A stretch of 64,000 nt of DNA, from NCBI GenBank assembly GCA_016711875.1, contig JADJSD010000001.1:1674001-1738000 (forward strand), given 5' to 3'. Below the pieces are notes generated by a model. The model was not told the DNA's origin, made no database searches, and saw only the letters and a program-made list of their open reading frames with translations. This DNA comes from Betaproteobacteria bacterium. Its GTDB lineage: Bacteria; Pseudomonadota; Gammaproteobacteria; Burkholderiales; Usitatibacteraceae. Position 1 is the stretch's first letter. Every line of letters begins with the position of its first letter. Position numbers and translations under genes: made by a program. This document shows, one piece after another, positions 1 through 8,773 of this stretch.

Positions 1-998
1 AACACCAGCACGTCAAGGGCTGGCGCATCGAGGAGGCGGACGGCACGGTTCTGGGCCAGCAGGTGACGCCTCTCGACCGCGTCGGGCTCTACGTGCCCGG
101 CGGAAAGGCGGCCTATCCCTCGTCCGTGCTGATGAACGCGGTGGCCGCCAAGGTCGCCGGCGTTCCCGAACTGGTGATGGTCGTCCCGACGCCGGACGGG
201 GTCGAGAACGACTTCGTCTTCGCCGCGGCGGCGCTCGCGGGCGTCGATCGCATATTCCGGGTGGGCGGCGCCCAGGCCGTCGGGGCACTCGCGTTCGGCA
301 CGGCGAGCGTTCCGGCGGTCGACAAGATCGTCGGCCCCGGCAATGCGTACGTCGCGGCGGCCAAGCGGCGTGTCTTCGGGCGGGTGGGCATCGACATGGT
401 GGCCGGGCCCTCGGAGATCCTCGTGATCGCCGACGGCACCGCGAATCCCGACTGGGTCGCCATGGACCTCTTCTCCCAGGCCGAGCATGACGAGATCGCG
501 CAGGCGATCCTGGTGACGACGGAACCGGGCTTCGCGGACCGCGTGCTGGAATCGATGCGCCGGCAGGTGGTGGCGTTGCCGCGGCGCGCGATCATCGAAG
601 CCTCGGTGCGCGGCCGGGGAGCCCTGATCGTGGCACGCGACCTGGACGAGGCCTGCGCGATCGCGAACCGCATCGCCCCGGAACACCTGGAACTCGCCGT
701 GGCCGATCCCGATGCACTCCTGCCGAAGATCCGCCACGCCGGCGCGATATTCATGGGGCACTACGCCTCGGAGTCGCTGGGCGACTACTGCGCCGGACCG
801 AATCACGTATTGCCGACTTCGCGCACGGCGCGATTTTCCTCGCCGCTCGGCGTCTACGATTTCCAGAAGCGCTCGAGCCTCATCCGCGTGAGTCGCGAGG
901 CCGCCGTCCGCCTGGGCGAGACGGCCCGCACTCTGGCCCGCGCGGAGGGGCTGGAGGCCCACGCCAGGAGCGCCGAATTGCGGGGCGAAGCGCCGTGA
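1..998 (+). CDS. hisD: Histidinol dehydrogenase, 5'-truncated by window edge
   Basis: This enzyme oxidises L-histidinol to L-histidine in two NAD-dependent steps, the end of the histidine pathway. The reading frame is open from base 3, so the true start lies outside the window. About 331 of the usual 430 or so residues remain. Visible family motifs are LYVPGGKAAYPS near the cut end, VDKIVGPGNAYV, DMVAGPSEIL, the zinc/catalytic-region stretch SQAEHDE, and IAPEHLEL with GPNHVLPT towards the C-terminus. It is the first gene of an eight-gene his run. Its TGA overlaps the GTG start of hisC by 3 nt, indicating translational coupling. Confidence 0.97.
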   Translation, partial: HQHVKGWRIEEADGTVLGQQVTPLDRVGLYVPGGKAAYPSSVLMNAVAAKVAGVPELVMVVPTPDGVENDFVFAAAALAGVDRIFRVGGAQAVGALAFGTASVPAVDKIVGPGNAYVAAAKRRVFGRVGIDMVAGPSEILVIADGTANPDWVAMDLFSQAEHDEIAQAILVTTEPGFADRVLESMRRQVVALPRRAIIEASVRGRGALIVARDLDEACAIANRIAPEHLELAVADPDALLPKIRHAGAIFMGHYASESLGDYCAGPNHVLPTSRTARFSSPLGVYDFQKRSSLIRVSREAAVRLGETARTLARAEGLEAHARSAELRGEAP

Positions 999-2062
999 AA
1001 GGTGCCGCGGACTGGGTGCGCGAGGAGATTCGCGCGCTCACGGCGTACCACGTGTCGCCGGCGGCCGGTTTCGTGAAGCTCGACGCGATGGAAAGCCCCT
1101 ACGCGCTGCCGCCGGAGATGGCGGAGGAACTCGGACGCGTCCTCTCGGGCGTCGCCGTCAACCGCTACCCGGATCCCACGTCCCCCGACCTGAAACGCGT
1201 GCTGCGCGAGTCGATGGGCATCCCGGACCGGCTGGGCATCCTTCTCGGCAACGGCTCCGACGAGATCCTGATGATGATCGCGATGGCGCTTGCCAGGCCC
1301 GGCGCCGTGATGCTCTCGGTGGAGCCTTCGTTCGTGATGTACCGGATGAGCGCGACCATGGCCGGCATGGCCTACGAGGGCGTCCCGCTCAAGGAGGATT
1401 TCTCCCTGGACCTGCCGGCCGTGCTCGGGGCCGTTCGCCGCGTTCGCCCGGCCGTGACGTGGCTGTCCTACCCCAACAACCCGACGGGAAACCTCTTCGC
1501 GCGCGCGGACGTCCTCGAGATCGTGAAGGCCGCATCGGGGCTCGTGGTCGTCGACGAGGCCTACTACCCCTACTCGGGCGGCGCCACGATGCTGGACGAA
1601 GTGGGGCGGCATCCGAACCTGGTCCTCGTGCGCACGGTCTCCAAGCTCGGCCTGGCGGGCCTTCGGCTGGGCCTCGTCACCGGGCCGGACGACTGGCTTG
1701 CCGAGTTCGACAAGCTGCGCCTGCCATACAACGTGAACGTGCTGACGGACGCGGCCGCCCGCTTCATCCTCTCGCGGCGCGACGTGCTCGACGCGCAGGT
1801 GGCCCGCATCAACGAGGAGCGGGCGCGGCTCGAGGTCGCCCTCGACGCGATGCCGGGGGTCCGCCGCTTTCCGTCCGCCGCCAACTTCGTCCTGGTGCGT
1901 CTTCCGGACGGCCCACGCGCCTTCGAGGGCCTCAAGGCGCGTGGTATATTGGTCCGCAGCTTTCAAGGCTCCCATCCCCTGCTCGCCGATTGCCTGCGGC
2001 TCACGGTCGGGACTCCCGAAGAAAACGGGAAGCTCGTCGATGCGCTGAGACAGTCCGCCTGA
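995..2062 (+). CDS. hisC: Histidinol-phosphate aminotransferase
   Basis: A PLP-dependent class I/II aminotransferase that converts imidazole-acetol phosphate to histidinol phosphate with glutamate as donor. The 355-residue product is normal length. It carries NRYPDP and GNGSDE near the N-terminus, the substrate/PLP motif SYPNNPTGN, VVDEAYYPY, and the Schiff-base lysine at about residue 217 in TVSKLGLAGLR. The GTG start overlaps the hisD stop, and hisB follows after 4 nt. A run of alternative-frame ORFs over this gene are shadows of its strong codon bias. Confidence 0.97.
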   Translation: MKGAADWVREEIRALTAYHVSPAAGFVKLDAMESPYALPPEMAEELGRVLSGVAVNRYPDPTSPDLKRVLRESMGIPDRLGILLGNGSDEILMMIAMALARPGAVMLSVEPSFVMYRMSATMAGMAYEGVPLKEDFSLDLPAVLGAVRRVRPAVTWLSYPNNPTGNLFARADVLEIVKAASGLVVVDEAYYPYSGGATMLDEVGRHPNLVLVRTVSKLGLAGLRLGLVTGPDDWLAEFDKLRLPYNVNVLTDAAARFILSRRDVLDAQVARINEERARLEVALDAMPGVRRFPSAANFVLVRLPDGPRAFEGLKARGILVRSFQGSHPLLADCLRLTVGTPEENGKLVDALRQSA

Positions 2063-2066
2063 ACCC

Positions 2067-2654
2067 ATGCGTACCGCAGAAATCCAGCGCGACACGAAGG
2101 AAACGCAGGTCTTCGTTTCCGTGAACCTCGATGGCGAAGGCCGTGCGAGCCTCGACTCGGGCGTGCCGTTCCTCGACCACATGCTCGACCAGATCGCGCG
2201 CCACGGGGCGGTCGATCTCACGGTGAAGGCCCGCGGGGATCTCGAGATCGACGCGCACCACACCGTCGAGGACATCGGCATCACCCTTGGCATGGCGGTG
2301 GCGAAGGCGCTCGGCGACAGGAAGGGCATCCGCCGCTACGGCCACGCCTACGTTCCCCTCGACGAGGCGCTCTCCCGCGCGGTCATCGATTTCTCGGGCC
2401 GCCCCGGCCTCGAGTTCCACGTGGACTTCACGCGCGCCCGCGTAGGCGAGTTCGACGTGGACCTCACTCGCGAGTTCTTTCAGGGCTTCGTGAATCACGC
2501 GCTCGCCACCGTTCACCTGGACAACCTGCGCGGCGACAATTCCCACCACCAGTGCGAGACGCTCTTCAAGGCGTTCGCCCGCGCGTTGCGCATGGCGGTC
2601 GAGTCCGACCCCCGCGCCGGCGGCGCCATCCCGTCCACCAAGGGCACCCTCTAG
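2067..2654 (+). CDS. hisB: Imidazoleglycerol-phosphate dehydratase
   Basis: Catalyses dehydration of imidazole glycerol phosphate to imidazole acetol phosphate. At 195 residues this is the monofunctional dehydratase, without the histidinol-phosphate phosphatase half fused to it in E. coli. The manganese-binding signatures are clear: LDHMLDQIARHG near residue 35, DAHHTVEDIGI near 66, and HHQCETLFKAFARAL in the C-terminal third. It starts 4 nt after hisC and is 36 nt from hisH, so it belongs to the same transcript. Confidence 0.97.
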   Translation: MRTAEIQRDTKETQVFVSVNLDGEGRASLDSGVPFLDHMLDQIARHGAVDLTVKARGDLEIDAHHTVEDIGITLGMAVAKALGDRKGIRRYGHAYVPLDEALSRAVIDFSGRPGLEFHVDFTRARVGEFDVDLTREFFQGFVNHALATVHLDNLRGDNSHHQCETLFKAFARALRMAVESDPRAGGAIPSTKGTL

Positions 2655-2690
2655 GCGACCGGCGTTCCGGGGTCCCGCGCTCCGACACCC

Positions 2691-3326
2691 ATGGCACAGC
2701 GCATCGCGATCGTCGACTACGGGATGGGCAACCTGCGTTCGGTGCAGAAGGCCCTCGCGCACGTGGCGCCGGGGGATTCGGTCGACATCACTTCCGATCC
2801 GCGCGCTATCCGCGAGGCCGACCGCGTCGTTTTCCCCGGACAAGGGGCCATGCCCGATTGCATGCGCTGCCTCGCCGAGAGCGGGCTGGACGAAGCCCTG
2901 CGTGAAAGTGCGGCGACCAAGCCGTTCCTGGGCCTGTGCATCGGACTCCAGATGCTCTTCGAGCGCAGCCGGGAGGGGGACACGCCCGGCCTCGCCATCC
3001 TGCCCGGTGACGTGCGGGCGTTCGCCGAGGCGCCGGACACGGTCGCGGCCGGCTTCAAGATTCCGCACATGGGGTGGAACGAGGTCTGGCAGTCGGTGTC
3101 CCACCCCTTGTGGAGCGGCATCCCGGATGGCGCCCGTTTCTACTTCGTCCACAGCTATTTTTGCGAACCGCGGGACCCCGCGCTGACGGCCGCCCGGTCG
3201 CGCTACCCCCATGCCTTTACCTCGGCCATCGCGCGGGATAACATCTTCGCGACGCAGTTCCACCCCGAAAAGAGCAGCGCTGCCGGCTTGAGGCTACTCG
3301 AGAACTTCACGCGCTGGAGCCCCTGA
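2691..3326 (+). CDS. hisH: Imidazole glycerol phosphate synthase, glutaminase subunit
   Basis: The class I glutamine amidotransferase half of IGP synthase. It releases ammonia from glutamine and channels it to HisF. Family marks are IVDYGMGNLRSV at the N-terminus, the nucleophile Cys83 in GLCIGLQM, and the His191/Glu193 pair in QFHPEKS completing the triad. Length is 211 residues, close to the family norm. hisA separates it from its partner hisF, the usual proteobacterial order. Confidence 0.97.
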   Translation: MAQRIAIVDYGMGNLRSVQKALAHVAPGDSVDITSDPRAIREADRVVFPGQGAMPDCMRCLAESGLDEALRESAATKPFLGLCIGLQMLFERSREGDTPGLAILPGDVRAFAEAPDTVAAGFKIPHMGWNEVWQSVSHPLWSGIPDGARFYFVHSYFCEPRDPALTAARSRYPHAFTSAIARDNIFATQFHPEKSSAAGLRLLENFTRWSP

Positions 3327-3351
3327 AGCGGCTCCTTACCCCTACCGGCCC

Positions 3352-4089
3352 ATGCTCATCATTCCCGCGATCGACTTGAAGGACGGCCGTTGCGTCCGCC
3401 TCGAACAGGGCGACATGGCGACCGCGATGGTCTTTTCGGACGACCCCGGCAAGACGGCCGCCCATTGGGCGGACCAGGGTGCCCGGCGCCTGCATGTCGT
3501 CGACTTGAACGGCGCTTTCGCCGGCAAGCCGCGCAACGAGCCCGCCATCAAGGCGATCCTCGCGGCGGTCGACCCGGACATCCCGGTGCAGGTGGGCGGC
3601 GGCATCCGCGATCTCGACACGATCGAGCGCTACCTGGACGACGGCATCTCGTACGTGATCATCGGCACGGCAGCCGTGAAGAACCCGGGCTTCCTGCACG
3701 AGGCGTGCGACGCGTTTCCCGGGCACATCATGGTCGGACTGGACGCCAAGGACGGGAAAGTGGCGACGGACGGCTGGTCGAAGCTCACGGGCCACGACGT
3801 CATCGACCTCGCCAAGCGCTTCCAGGACTACGGCGTCGAGGCGGTGATCTACACGGACATCGGCCGCGACGGGATGATGAAAGGCGTCAACGTCGAGGCG
3901 ACCGTGAAGCTGGCGCAGGCCCTCACGATCCCCGTCATCGCGAGTGGCGGCCTCAACGGCCTCGACGACGTGAAGCGGCTGCGCGACGTCGAGGGAGAAG
4001 GCATCGCCGGGGCCATCACCGGACGGGCCATCTACGAGGGCCGTCTCGATTTCGCGGCTGCCCAGGCACTCGCCGACGGCGGGGCCTGA
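3352..4089 (+). CDS. hisA: Phosphoribosylformimino-AICAR ribotide isomerase
   Basis: A (beta/alpha)8-barrel Amadori isomerase acting on ProFAR, just before the HisHF step. The 245-residue protein has the acidic catalytic residue Asp8 in IPAIDLKDG, the second catalytic aspartate in VGLDAKDG, and phosphate-binding loops QVGGGIRD and IASGGLNGLDDV. TDIGRDGMMKG around residue 169 is also typical. It resembles HisF next door because the two barrels share an ancestor. The spacing to both neighbours is short. Confidence 0.97.
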   Translation: MLIIPAIDLKDGRCVRLEQGDMATAMVFSDDPGKTAAHWADQGARRLHVVDLNGAFAGKPRNEPAIKAILAAVDPDIPVQVGGGIRDLDTIERYLDDGISYVIIGTAAVKNPGFLHEACDAFPGHIMVGLDAKDGKVATDGWSKLTGHDVIDLAKRFQDYGVEAVIYTDIGRDGMMKGVNVEATVKLAQALTIPVIASGGLNGLDDVKRLRDVEGEGIAGAITGRAIYEGRLDFAAAQALADGGA

Positions 4090-4128
4090 CCGGCTGAGCG
4101 CCGGCCCCGAAGGCACCCGACGATCCCG

Positions 4129-4890
<762 letters not shown>

Positions 4891-4895
4891 CAGCC

Positions 4896-5288
4896 ATGGA
4901 CTATCTCGACGCCATCGCCTGGAACGCTGACGGCCTCGTGCCCGCCATCGCGCAGGACAGCGCCTCGGGCGAGGTTCTCATGATGGCCTGGATGAATCGC
5001 GAGTCGTTCGCCCTCACGGTCAGGACAGGCGAGGCCACCTACTGGTCCCGATCCCGCCGCTGCCTCTGGCGAAAGGGAGAGACCTCCGGCCACCTGCAGC
5101 GCGTAGTCGAGATCCGCCTCGACTGTGACGCCGATGCGGTGCTTCTCCTCGTCGAGCAGGTGGGAGGCATTGCCTGCCACACGGGGCGCCGCCGTTGCTT
5201 CTTCAACCGGCTCGACACCGCCGGCTCCGTGCCCGAGTGGCGCGTGACCGAGCCGGTGCTCGCTTCTCCGGGAGGGTTTCGCCCATGA
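4896..5288 (+). CDS. hisI: Phosphoribosyl-AMP cyclohydrolase
   Basis: Hydrolyses the purine ring of phosphoribosyl-AMP, the third step of histidine synthesis. This is the stand-alone form of 130 residues, not fused to HisE as in enterics. The ATG at this position gives the typical N-terminus (MDYLDAIAWNADGLVPAIAQD), and the longer in-frame extension upstream runs inside hisF. Metal-binding residues are visible in RLDCDAD and in the closely spaced cysteines of GGIACHTGRRRCFF. Its TGA overlaps the hisE ATG (ATGA). Confidence 0.96.
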   Translation: MDYLDAIAWNADGLVPAIAQDSASGEVLMMAWMNRESFALTVRTGEATYWSRSRRCLWRKGETSGHLQRVVEIRLDCDADAVLLLVEQVGGIACHTGRRRCFFNRLDTAGSVPEWRVTEPVLASPGGFRP

Positions 5289-5602
5289 GCAACATCCTCG
5301 AGCGTCTGGAAGCTGCGATCGCCGAGCGCCGAGGCGGCGACCCGGGCGCCTCGTACGTGGCCCGGCTGAACGCGAAGGGCCTCGATGCCATTCTCAAGAA
5401 GGTCGGCGAGGAGGCGACGGAAACCGTGATCGCCGGCAAGTCGGGCGAGCGGCCGGCGCTCGTCGCCGAAATGGCCGACCTCTGGTTCCACTGCCTCGTC
5501 CTCCTGGACCGGCAGGGTGTCAAGATCGCGGACGTACTCGCGGAACTCGAACGCCGAGAGGGCCGCTCAGGGCTCGACGAGAAGGCATCCCGAAAGGAGT
5601 AG
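5285..5602 (+). CDS. hisE: Phosphoribosyl-ATP pyrophosphatase
   Basis: Removes pyrophosphate from phosphoribosyl-ATP, the step before HisI. The 105-residue all-alpha protein belongs to the MazG-like superfamily. It shows YVARLNAKGLDAILKKVGEEATE and the acidic EMADLWFHCLVLL helix that together build the magnesium site. The start overlaps the hisI stop by 4 nt, so the two activities that are one polypeptide in E. coli are here adjacent coupled genes. Confidence 0.96.
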   Translation: MSNILERLEAAIAERRGGDPGASYVARLNAKGLDAILKKVGEEATETVIAGKSGERPALVAEMADLWFHCLVLLDRQGVKIADVLAELERREGRSGLDEKASRKE

Positions 5603-5605
5603 GGC

Positions 5606-5965
5606 ATGAGACGCGACCCGTCCTGCATCTTCTGCAAGATCGCCGCGGGCGAGATCCCCGCCAAGAAAATATTCGAGGACGACGAGATCCTCGCTTTCCA
5701 TGACATCCACCCCGCCGCCCCCGTGCACTTCCTCATGATCCCGAAGGATCACCTGCCTTCGCTGGCCGACGCGGATGAATCGGACGCACCGGTGCTGGGG
5801 CGCCTCCTGGCGCTGGCGGGCCGGCTTGCCCGCGAACAGGGATCCGCCGACGGCTTCCGGACGATTGTGAACACGGGTCGGGTCGGGCGGCAGGACGTGT
5901 ATCATTTGCATATCCACATTCTCGGCGGCCCGTCCCCCCTTCCGCGCATGATCGCGAAGGAATAG
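5606..5965 (+). CDS. hinT: HIT-family purine nucleoside phosphoramidase
   Basis: A 119-residue histidine-triad protein that hydrolyses nucleoside phosphoramidates such as AMP-lysine. The N-terminus CIFCKIAAGEIP and the C-terminal triad YHLHIHILGG are both clear. It sits 3 nt after hisE and shortly before tatA. This his-HIT-tat linkage recurs in betaproteobacteria. It is probably co-transcribed with the his genes, although no functional tie to histidine synthesis is established. Confidence 0.93.
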   Translation: MRRDPSCIFCKIAAGEIPAKKIFEDDEILAFHDIHPAAPVHFLMIPKDHLPSLADADESDAPVLGRLLALAGRLAREQGSADGFRTIVNTGRVGRQDVYHLHIHILGGPSPLPRMIAKE

Positions 5966-5992
5966 CGCGGCGGGCCCCTCCAGGAGCGTTCC

Positions 5993-6214
5993 ATGGGTTC
6001 ATTCAGCATCTGGCACTGGTTGATCGTCCTCGTCATCGTCCTGCTCGTGTTCGGCACCAAGAAGCTGCGCAACATCGGCAGCGACCTCGGCGGTGCGGTG
6101 AAGGGCTTCAAGGACGGCATGAAGGGCGAGGACGACGGCAAGAAGCCCGCCGGCGAGATCGCGGCCTCCGGCACCACCGTCGAAGGCGAGATCAAGGACC
6201 GGCAGAAGACCTGA
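5993..6214 (+). CDS. tatA: Sec-independent protein translocase subunit TatA
   Basis: The pore-forming subunit of the twin-arginine translocase, which exports folded proteins. The 73-residue product has one N-terminal membrane helix (about residues 5-21), the hinge FGTKKLRNIG, an amphipathic helix containing VKGFKDGMKG, and a short charged tail. It is the first of three tat genes. The petA product further downstream has a twin-arginine-like N-terminus and would be a natural client. Confidence 0.95.
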   Translation: MGSFSIWHWLIVLVIVLLVFGTKKLRNIGSDLGGAVKGFKDGMKGEDDGKKPAGEIAASGTTVEGEIKDRQKT

Positions 6215-6254
6215 CGCCCCCGGGACCGGGCGCCCAAGGCCCCGGCCTGCCTCC

Positions 6255-6701
6255 ATGTTCGACATCGCTTTCTCCGAGATGCTCATCATCGGGGTCGTGG
6301 CCCTCGTGGTCATCGGCCCCGAACGGCTGCCCAAGGTGGCCCGGACGCTCGGACACCTCTTCGGGCGCCTGCAGCGCTACGTCGCGCAGGTCAAATCGGA
6401 CATCAACCGCGAAATGGACGCCTCCGAACTCTCGAAGGTGAAGACCGAGTTCGAGAGCGCCGCGCGCGGTTTCCAGCAGGACGTGGAGTCTCAGGCGCGC
6501 AAGACCGAAGACGAAATCCGCGAGGTCGAGCGTGACATCGAACGGCAGGTGAACCCGGCCGAGCCGGCGGGCGAGGCAGCACCGGCCGAGGCATCGACGC
6601 CTCTGCCCGCGCTCGAGCCGGCCCCCGCATCTCCGCAACTCGAGCTGGGCATCGGCGAGCCGGCGGGGATTCCCGCCGCCAAGCCCACCGCCACGCCATG
6701 A
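6255..6701 (+). CDS. tatB: Sec-independent protein translocase subunit TatB
   Basis: Forms the TatBC signal-peptide receptor. The single N-terminal helix MFDIAFSEMLIIGVVALVVIG is followed by PERLPKVARTLG, a conserved glutamate-containing TatB signature. A long charged amphipathic or coiled region comes next, then a low-complexity Ala/Pro/Glu-rich tail from about residue 100. Length is 148 residues. Its stop overlaps the tatC start by 4 nt (ATGA). Confidence 0.95.
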   Translation: MFDIAFSEMLIIGVVALVVIGPERLPKVARTLGHLFGRLQRYVAQVKSDINREMDASELSKVKTEFESAARGFQQDVESQARKTEDEIREVERDIERQVNPAEPAGEAAPAEASTPLPALEPAPASPQLELGIGEPAGIPAAKPTATP

Positions 6702-7453
6702 CGGAAGAGGGCGTCCAGGAAACCTTCATCTCGCACCTCATCGAGCTGCGCGAGCGCCTGGTACGCACGCTCGTCGTGGTCGGGCTCTGCTTCCTGCCGG
6801 CGTTCTTCTACGCCTCGGAACTCTACGACCTGCTGGCCCAGCCGATGATGAACGCGCTGCCGGAGGGCTCCCGCATGATCGCGACCGGGGTCATCACGCC
6901 GTTCTTCATCCCGATGAAAATCGCGCTGATGGTGGCCTTCCTGGTCGCGCTGCCCTACCTGCTGTACCAGGCCTGGGCCTTCGTGGCTCCGGGTCTCTAC
7001 GCGCACGAAAAGAAGATGGTGCTCCCGCTCGTGGTCTCGAGCACGCTGCTCTTCTTCGCGGGCATGGCGTTCTGCTACTTCTTCGTCTTCGGGACGGTCT
7101 TCAAGTTCATCTCGTCCTTCGCGCCAAAGTCCATTTCCGTGGCCCCGGACATCGAGGCCTATTTCAATTTCGTGCTCGGGATGTTCGTTGCCTTCGGGGT
7201 CACATTCGAAGTGCCCGTGGTCGTGGTGGTTCTGGTGCTCTCAGGCATCGTCTCCGTGGAGAAGCTGAGGGAGATCCGGCCGTATGTGATCGTGGGCGCA
7301 TTCGTCGTCGCGGCGGTGGTTACGCCCCCCGACGTCGTCTCGCAGCTGATGCTCGCGATCCCGCTGTGCATCCTCTACGAGCTGGGCATATTCGTCTCCC
7401 GGTTCATCGAGAAGCGCAAACCCGCGGTCGACGCGGGCGCTGCCGAGGGCTAG
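6698..7453 (+). CDS. tatC: Sec-independent protein translocase subunit TatC
   Basis: The polytopic core of the twin-arginine translocase that recognises the RR signal. At 251 residues it has six predicted membrane helices. The conserved cytoplasmic motif HLIELRERLVR occurs at the N-terminus and FVAPGLYAHEKK in the first periplasmic/cytoplasmic loop region. A hydrophilic tail (EKRKPAVDAG) ends the protein. It is the last gene of the his-hinT-tat series. The convergent protease gene ends 6 nt beyond its stop. Confidence 0.96.
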   Translation: MTEEGVQETFISHLIELRERLVRTLVVVGLCFLPAFFYASELYDLLAQPMMNALPEGSRMIATGVITPFFIPMKIALMVAFLVALPYLLYQAWAFVAPGLYAHEKKMVLPLVVSSTLLFFAGMAFCYFFVFGTVFKFISSFAPKSISVAPDIEAYFNFVLGMFVAFGVTFEVPVVVVVLVLSGIVSVEKLREIRPYVIVGAFVVAAVVTPPDVVSQLMLAIPLCILYELGIFVSRFIEKRKPAVDAGAAEG

Positions 7454-7459
7454 CGCCGG

Positions 7460-8614
7460 CTATTCCTCGCCGCCGGCGCGGGGCCGGCGCTTTCCGACGG
7501 TTACGGAAAGGCCGACTTCCTGGTTGCGGCGAAGCACCGAAACGGCGACGGTCTTGCCGGGCGGGATGTCCGCGATCGCATTGAGCGTTGCATTCATGTC
7601 CGGCACGGACCGCTCGCCCACCTTGACGATCACGTCGCCGAGCCGGATTCCGGCCCGCTCGGCCGGGCTGCCACGCTCGATACCGCCGACGATGGCGCCG
7701 CGCGTGCCCGAAAGGGCGAGCGACTCGGCCAATTCCGGCGTGATGTTCGCCACCTCCACCCCGAACCAGCCCCGGGTGACGGCGCCCGTCTCGATGATTT
7801 CCTCCATCACCTTCTTGGCGAGGCTCACCGGGATGGCGAACCCGATTCCCTGGTAGCCCCCGGAACGGGAAAAGATGAGGGTGTTGATGCCGACGAGGTT
7901 GCCGGCGGCATCGATCAGGGCCCCACCGGAGTTGCCCGGGTTGATGGCGGCATCGGTCTGGATGAAGCTCCCGTAGGGGTTGGCGGCCCCGATTTCGCGA
8001 CCCAGGGCACTCACGATGCCCATGGTGACCGTCTGCCCGACGCTGAAGGGGTCGCCGATGGCGAGGACGACATCGCCGACCTTGAGCTGGTCGGATTGAC
8101 CGAAAGTGACCGGGGTGAGCCCGGGCGCGGAGATGCGCACGACCGCAAGGTCGGTTTCCGGGTCCGATCCGACGATCTTTCCCGGGACCGTCCGGCCATC
8201 GTTCAGCGTCACCCGTATCTCGGTCACGCCATCCACGACGTGGTCGTTGGTGAGGATGAACCCCTCGCGGCTCACGATGACGCCCGATCCGAGCGACTGC
8301 TGGGTTTCAGGCACATTGAATCGGTCACCGAAGAACCGCCGGAACGCCGGGTCGTCCAGCATGGGGCTGCGGCGCCGAACCTCCTTGGTTGCCGAGATGT
8401 TCACGACCGACGGGACGGCTTTCTGGGCGGCCTCCCGGTAGGAAGCGCGCCCGGCAGCCGGGAGGGTGCCCACGGGAATGGCTTGGGGCGACTCCTGGAT
8501 CGCCACGACGCTCGAGCGGGTGGCCAGCCAGTCGGGTTTCACCAGGCTGATGACGAACAGGACGCCCAGTGTCACCGTGACGACCTGGGCGAAGACCAGC
8601 CAGAGGCGGCGCAT
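7460..8614 (-). CDS. Membrane-anchored DegQ/DegS-type serine protease (trypsin-like plus one PDZ)
   Basis: A periplasmic quality-control or regulatory protease of the HtrA family, 384 residues long. An uncleaved-looking N-terminal membrane anchor spans about residues 5-25. The trypsin-like domain has the triad His125 (TNDHVV), Asp155 (TDLAVVRI) and Ser229 (GNSGGAL). One PDZ domain follows (about 265-370). A single PDZ plus an anchor resembles DegS/AlgW rather than two-PDZ DegP, so a role in activating an envelope-stress sigma factor is possible but not shown here. It is divergent from petABC. A good sigma-70 promoter lies directly upstream. Confidence 0.93.
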   Translation of the reverse strand: MRRLWLVFAQVVTVTLGVLFVISLVKPDWLATRSSVVAIQESPQAIPVGTLPAAGRASYREAAQKAVPSVVNISATKEVRRRSPMLDDPAFRRFFGDRFNVPETQQSLGSGVIVSREGFILTNDHVVDGVTEIRVTLNDGRTVPGKIVGSDPETDLAVVRISAPGLTPVTFGQSDQLKVGDVVLAIGDPFSVGQTVTMGIVSALGREIGAANPYGSFIQTDAAINPGNSGGALIDAAGNLVGINTLIFSRSGGYQGIGFAIPVSLAKKVMEEIIETGAVTRGWFGVEVANITPELAESLALSGTRGAIVGGIERGSPAERAGIRLGDVIVKVGERSVPDMNATLNAIADIPPGKTVAVSVLRRNQEVGLSVTVGKRRPRAGGEE

Positions 8615-8649
8615 CGGAAAGAAGGGGGAACCGGGCGGCAGGGATGGGA

Positions 8650-8678
8650 AATCTACGGGGGGGCCGGGGGGGCGTCAA
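8650..8678 (-). promoter_or_regulatory. Sigma-70-type promoter for the DegQ/DegS-type protease
   Basis: Read on the - strand: -35 box TTGACG (5 of 6 consensus bases), a 17-nt spacer made almost only of C and G, and -10 box TAGATT (4 of 6). It ends about 35 nt upstream of the protease start codon. The homopolymer-rich spacer may itself be affected by the indel errors seen elsewhere, so its exact length deserves caution. Confidence 0.65.
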
Positions 8679-8699
8679 CCCTGCCGCCGTCCAAAGGAC

Positions 8700-8728
8700 T
8701 TAAGTCCGGACGGGGAATCGGCTAAAAT
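8700..8728 (+). promoter_or_regulatory. Sigma-70-type promoter for petABC
   Basis: The -35-like element TTAAGT is separated by 17 nt from the -10 box TAAAAT (5 of 6). It lies 45 nt upstream of the petA start in the only AT-rich patch of the divergent region. It is back-to-back with the protease promoter, with 21 nt between the two -35 elements. Confidence 0.6.
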
Positions 8729-8773
8729 GATGGGCGAACCTCCTCCCATTCCCCACCTGCCCCCCCGCCCGCA

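Noticed and set aside
13..288. Short Arg/Pro-rich antisense frames across hisD and other genes
   Set aside because: Typical high-GC shadow frames with no ribosome-binding site and no family resemblance.
7453..7479. GCGCCGGC/GCCGGCGC inverted repeat between tatC and the protease as a terminator
   Set aside because: It overlaps both gene ends and has no T-run on either side; such GC-palindromes are expected by chance in this composition.
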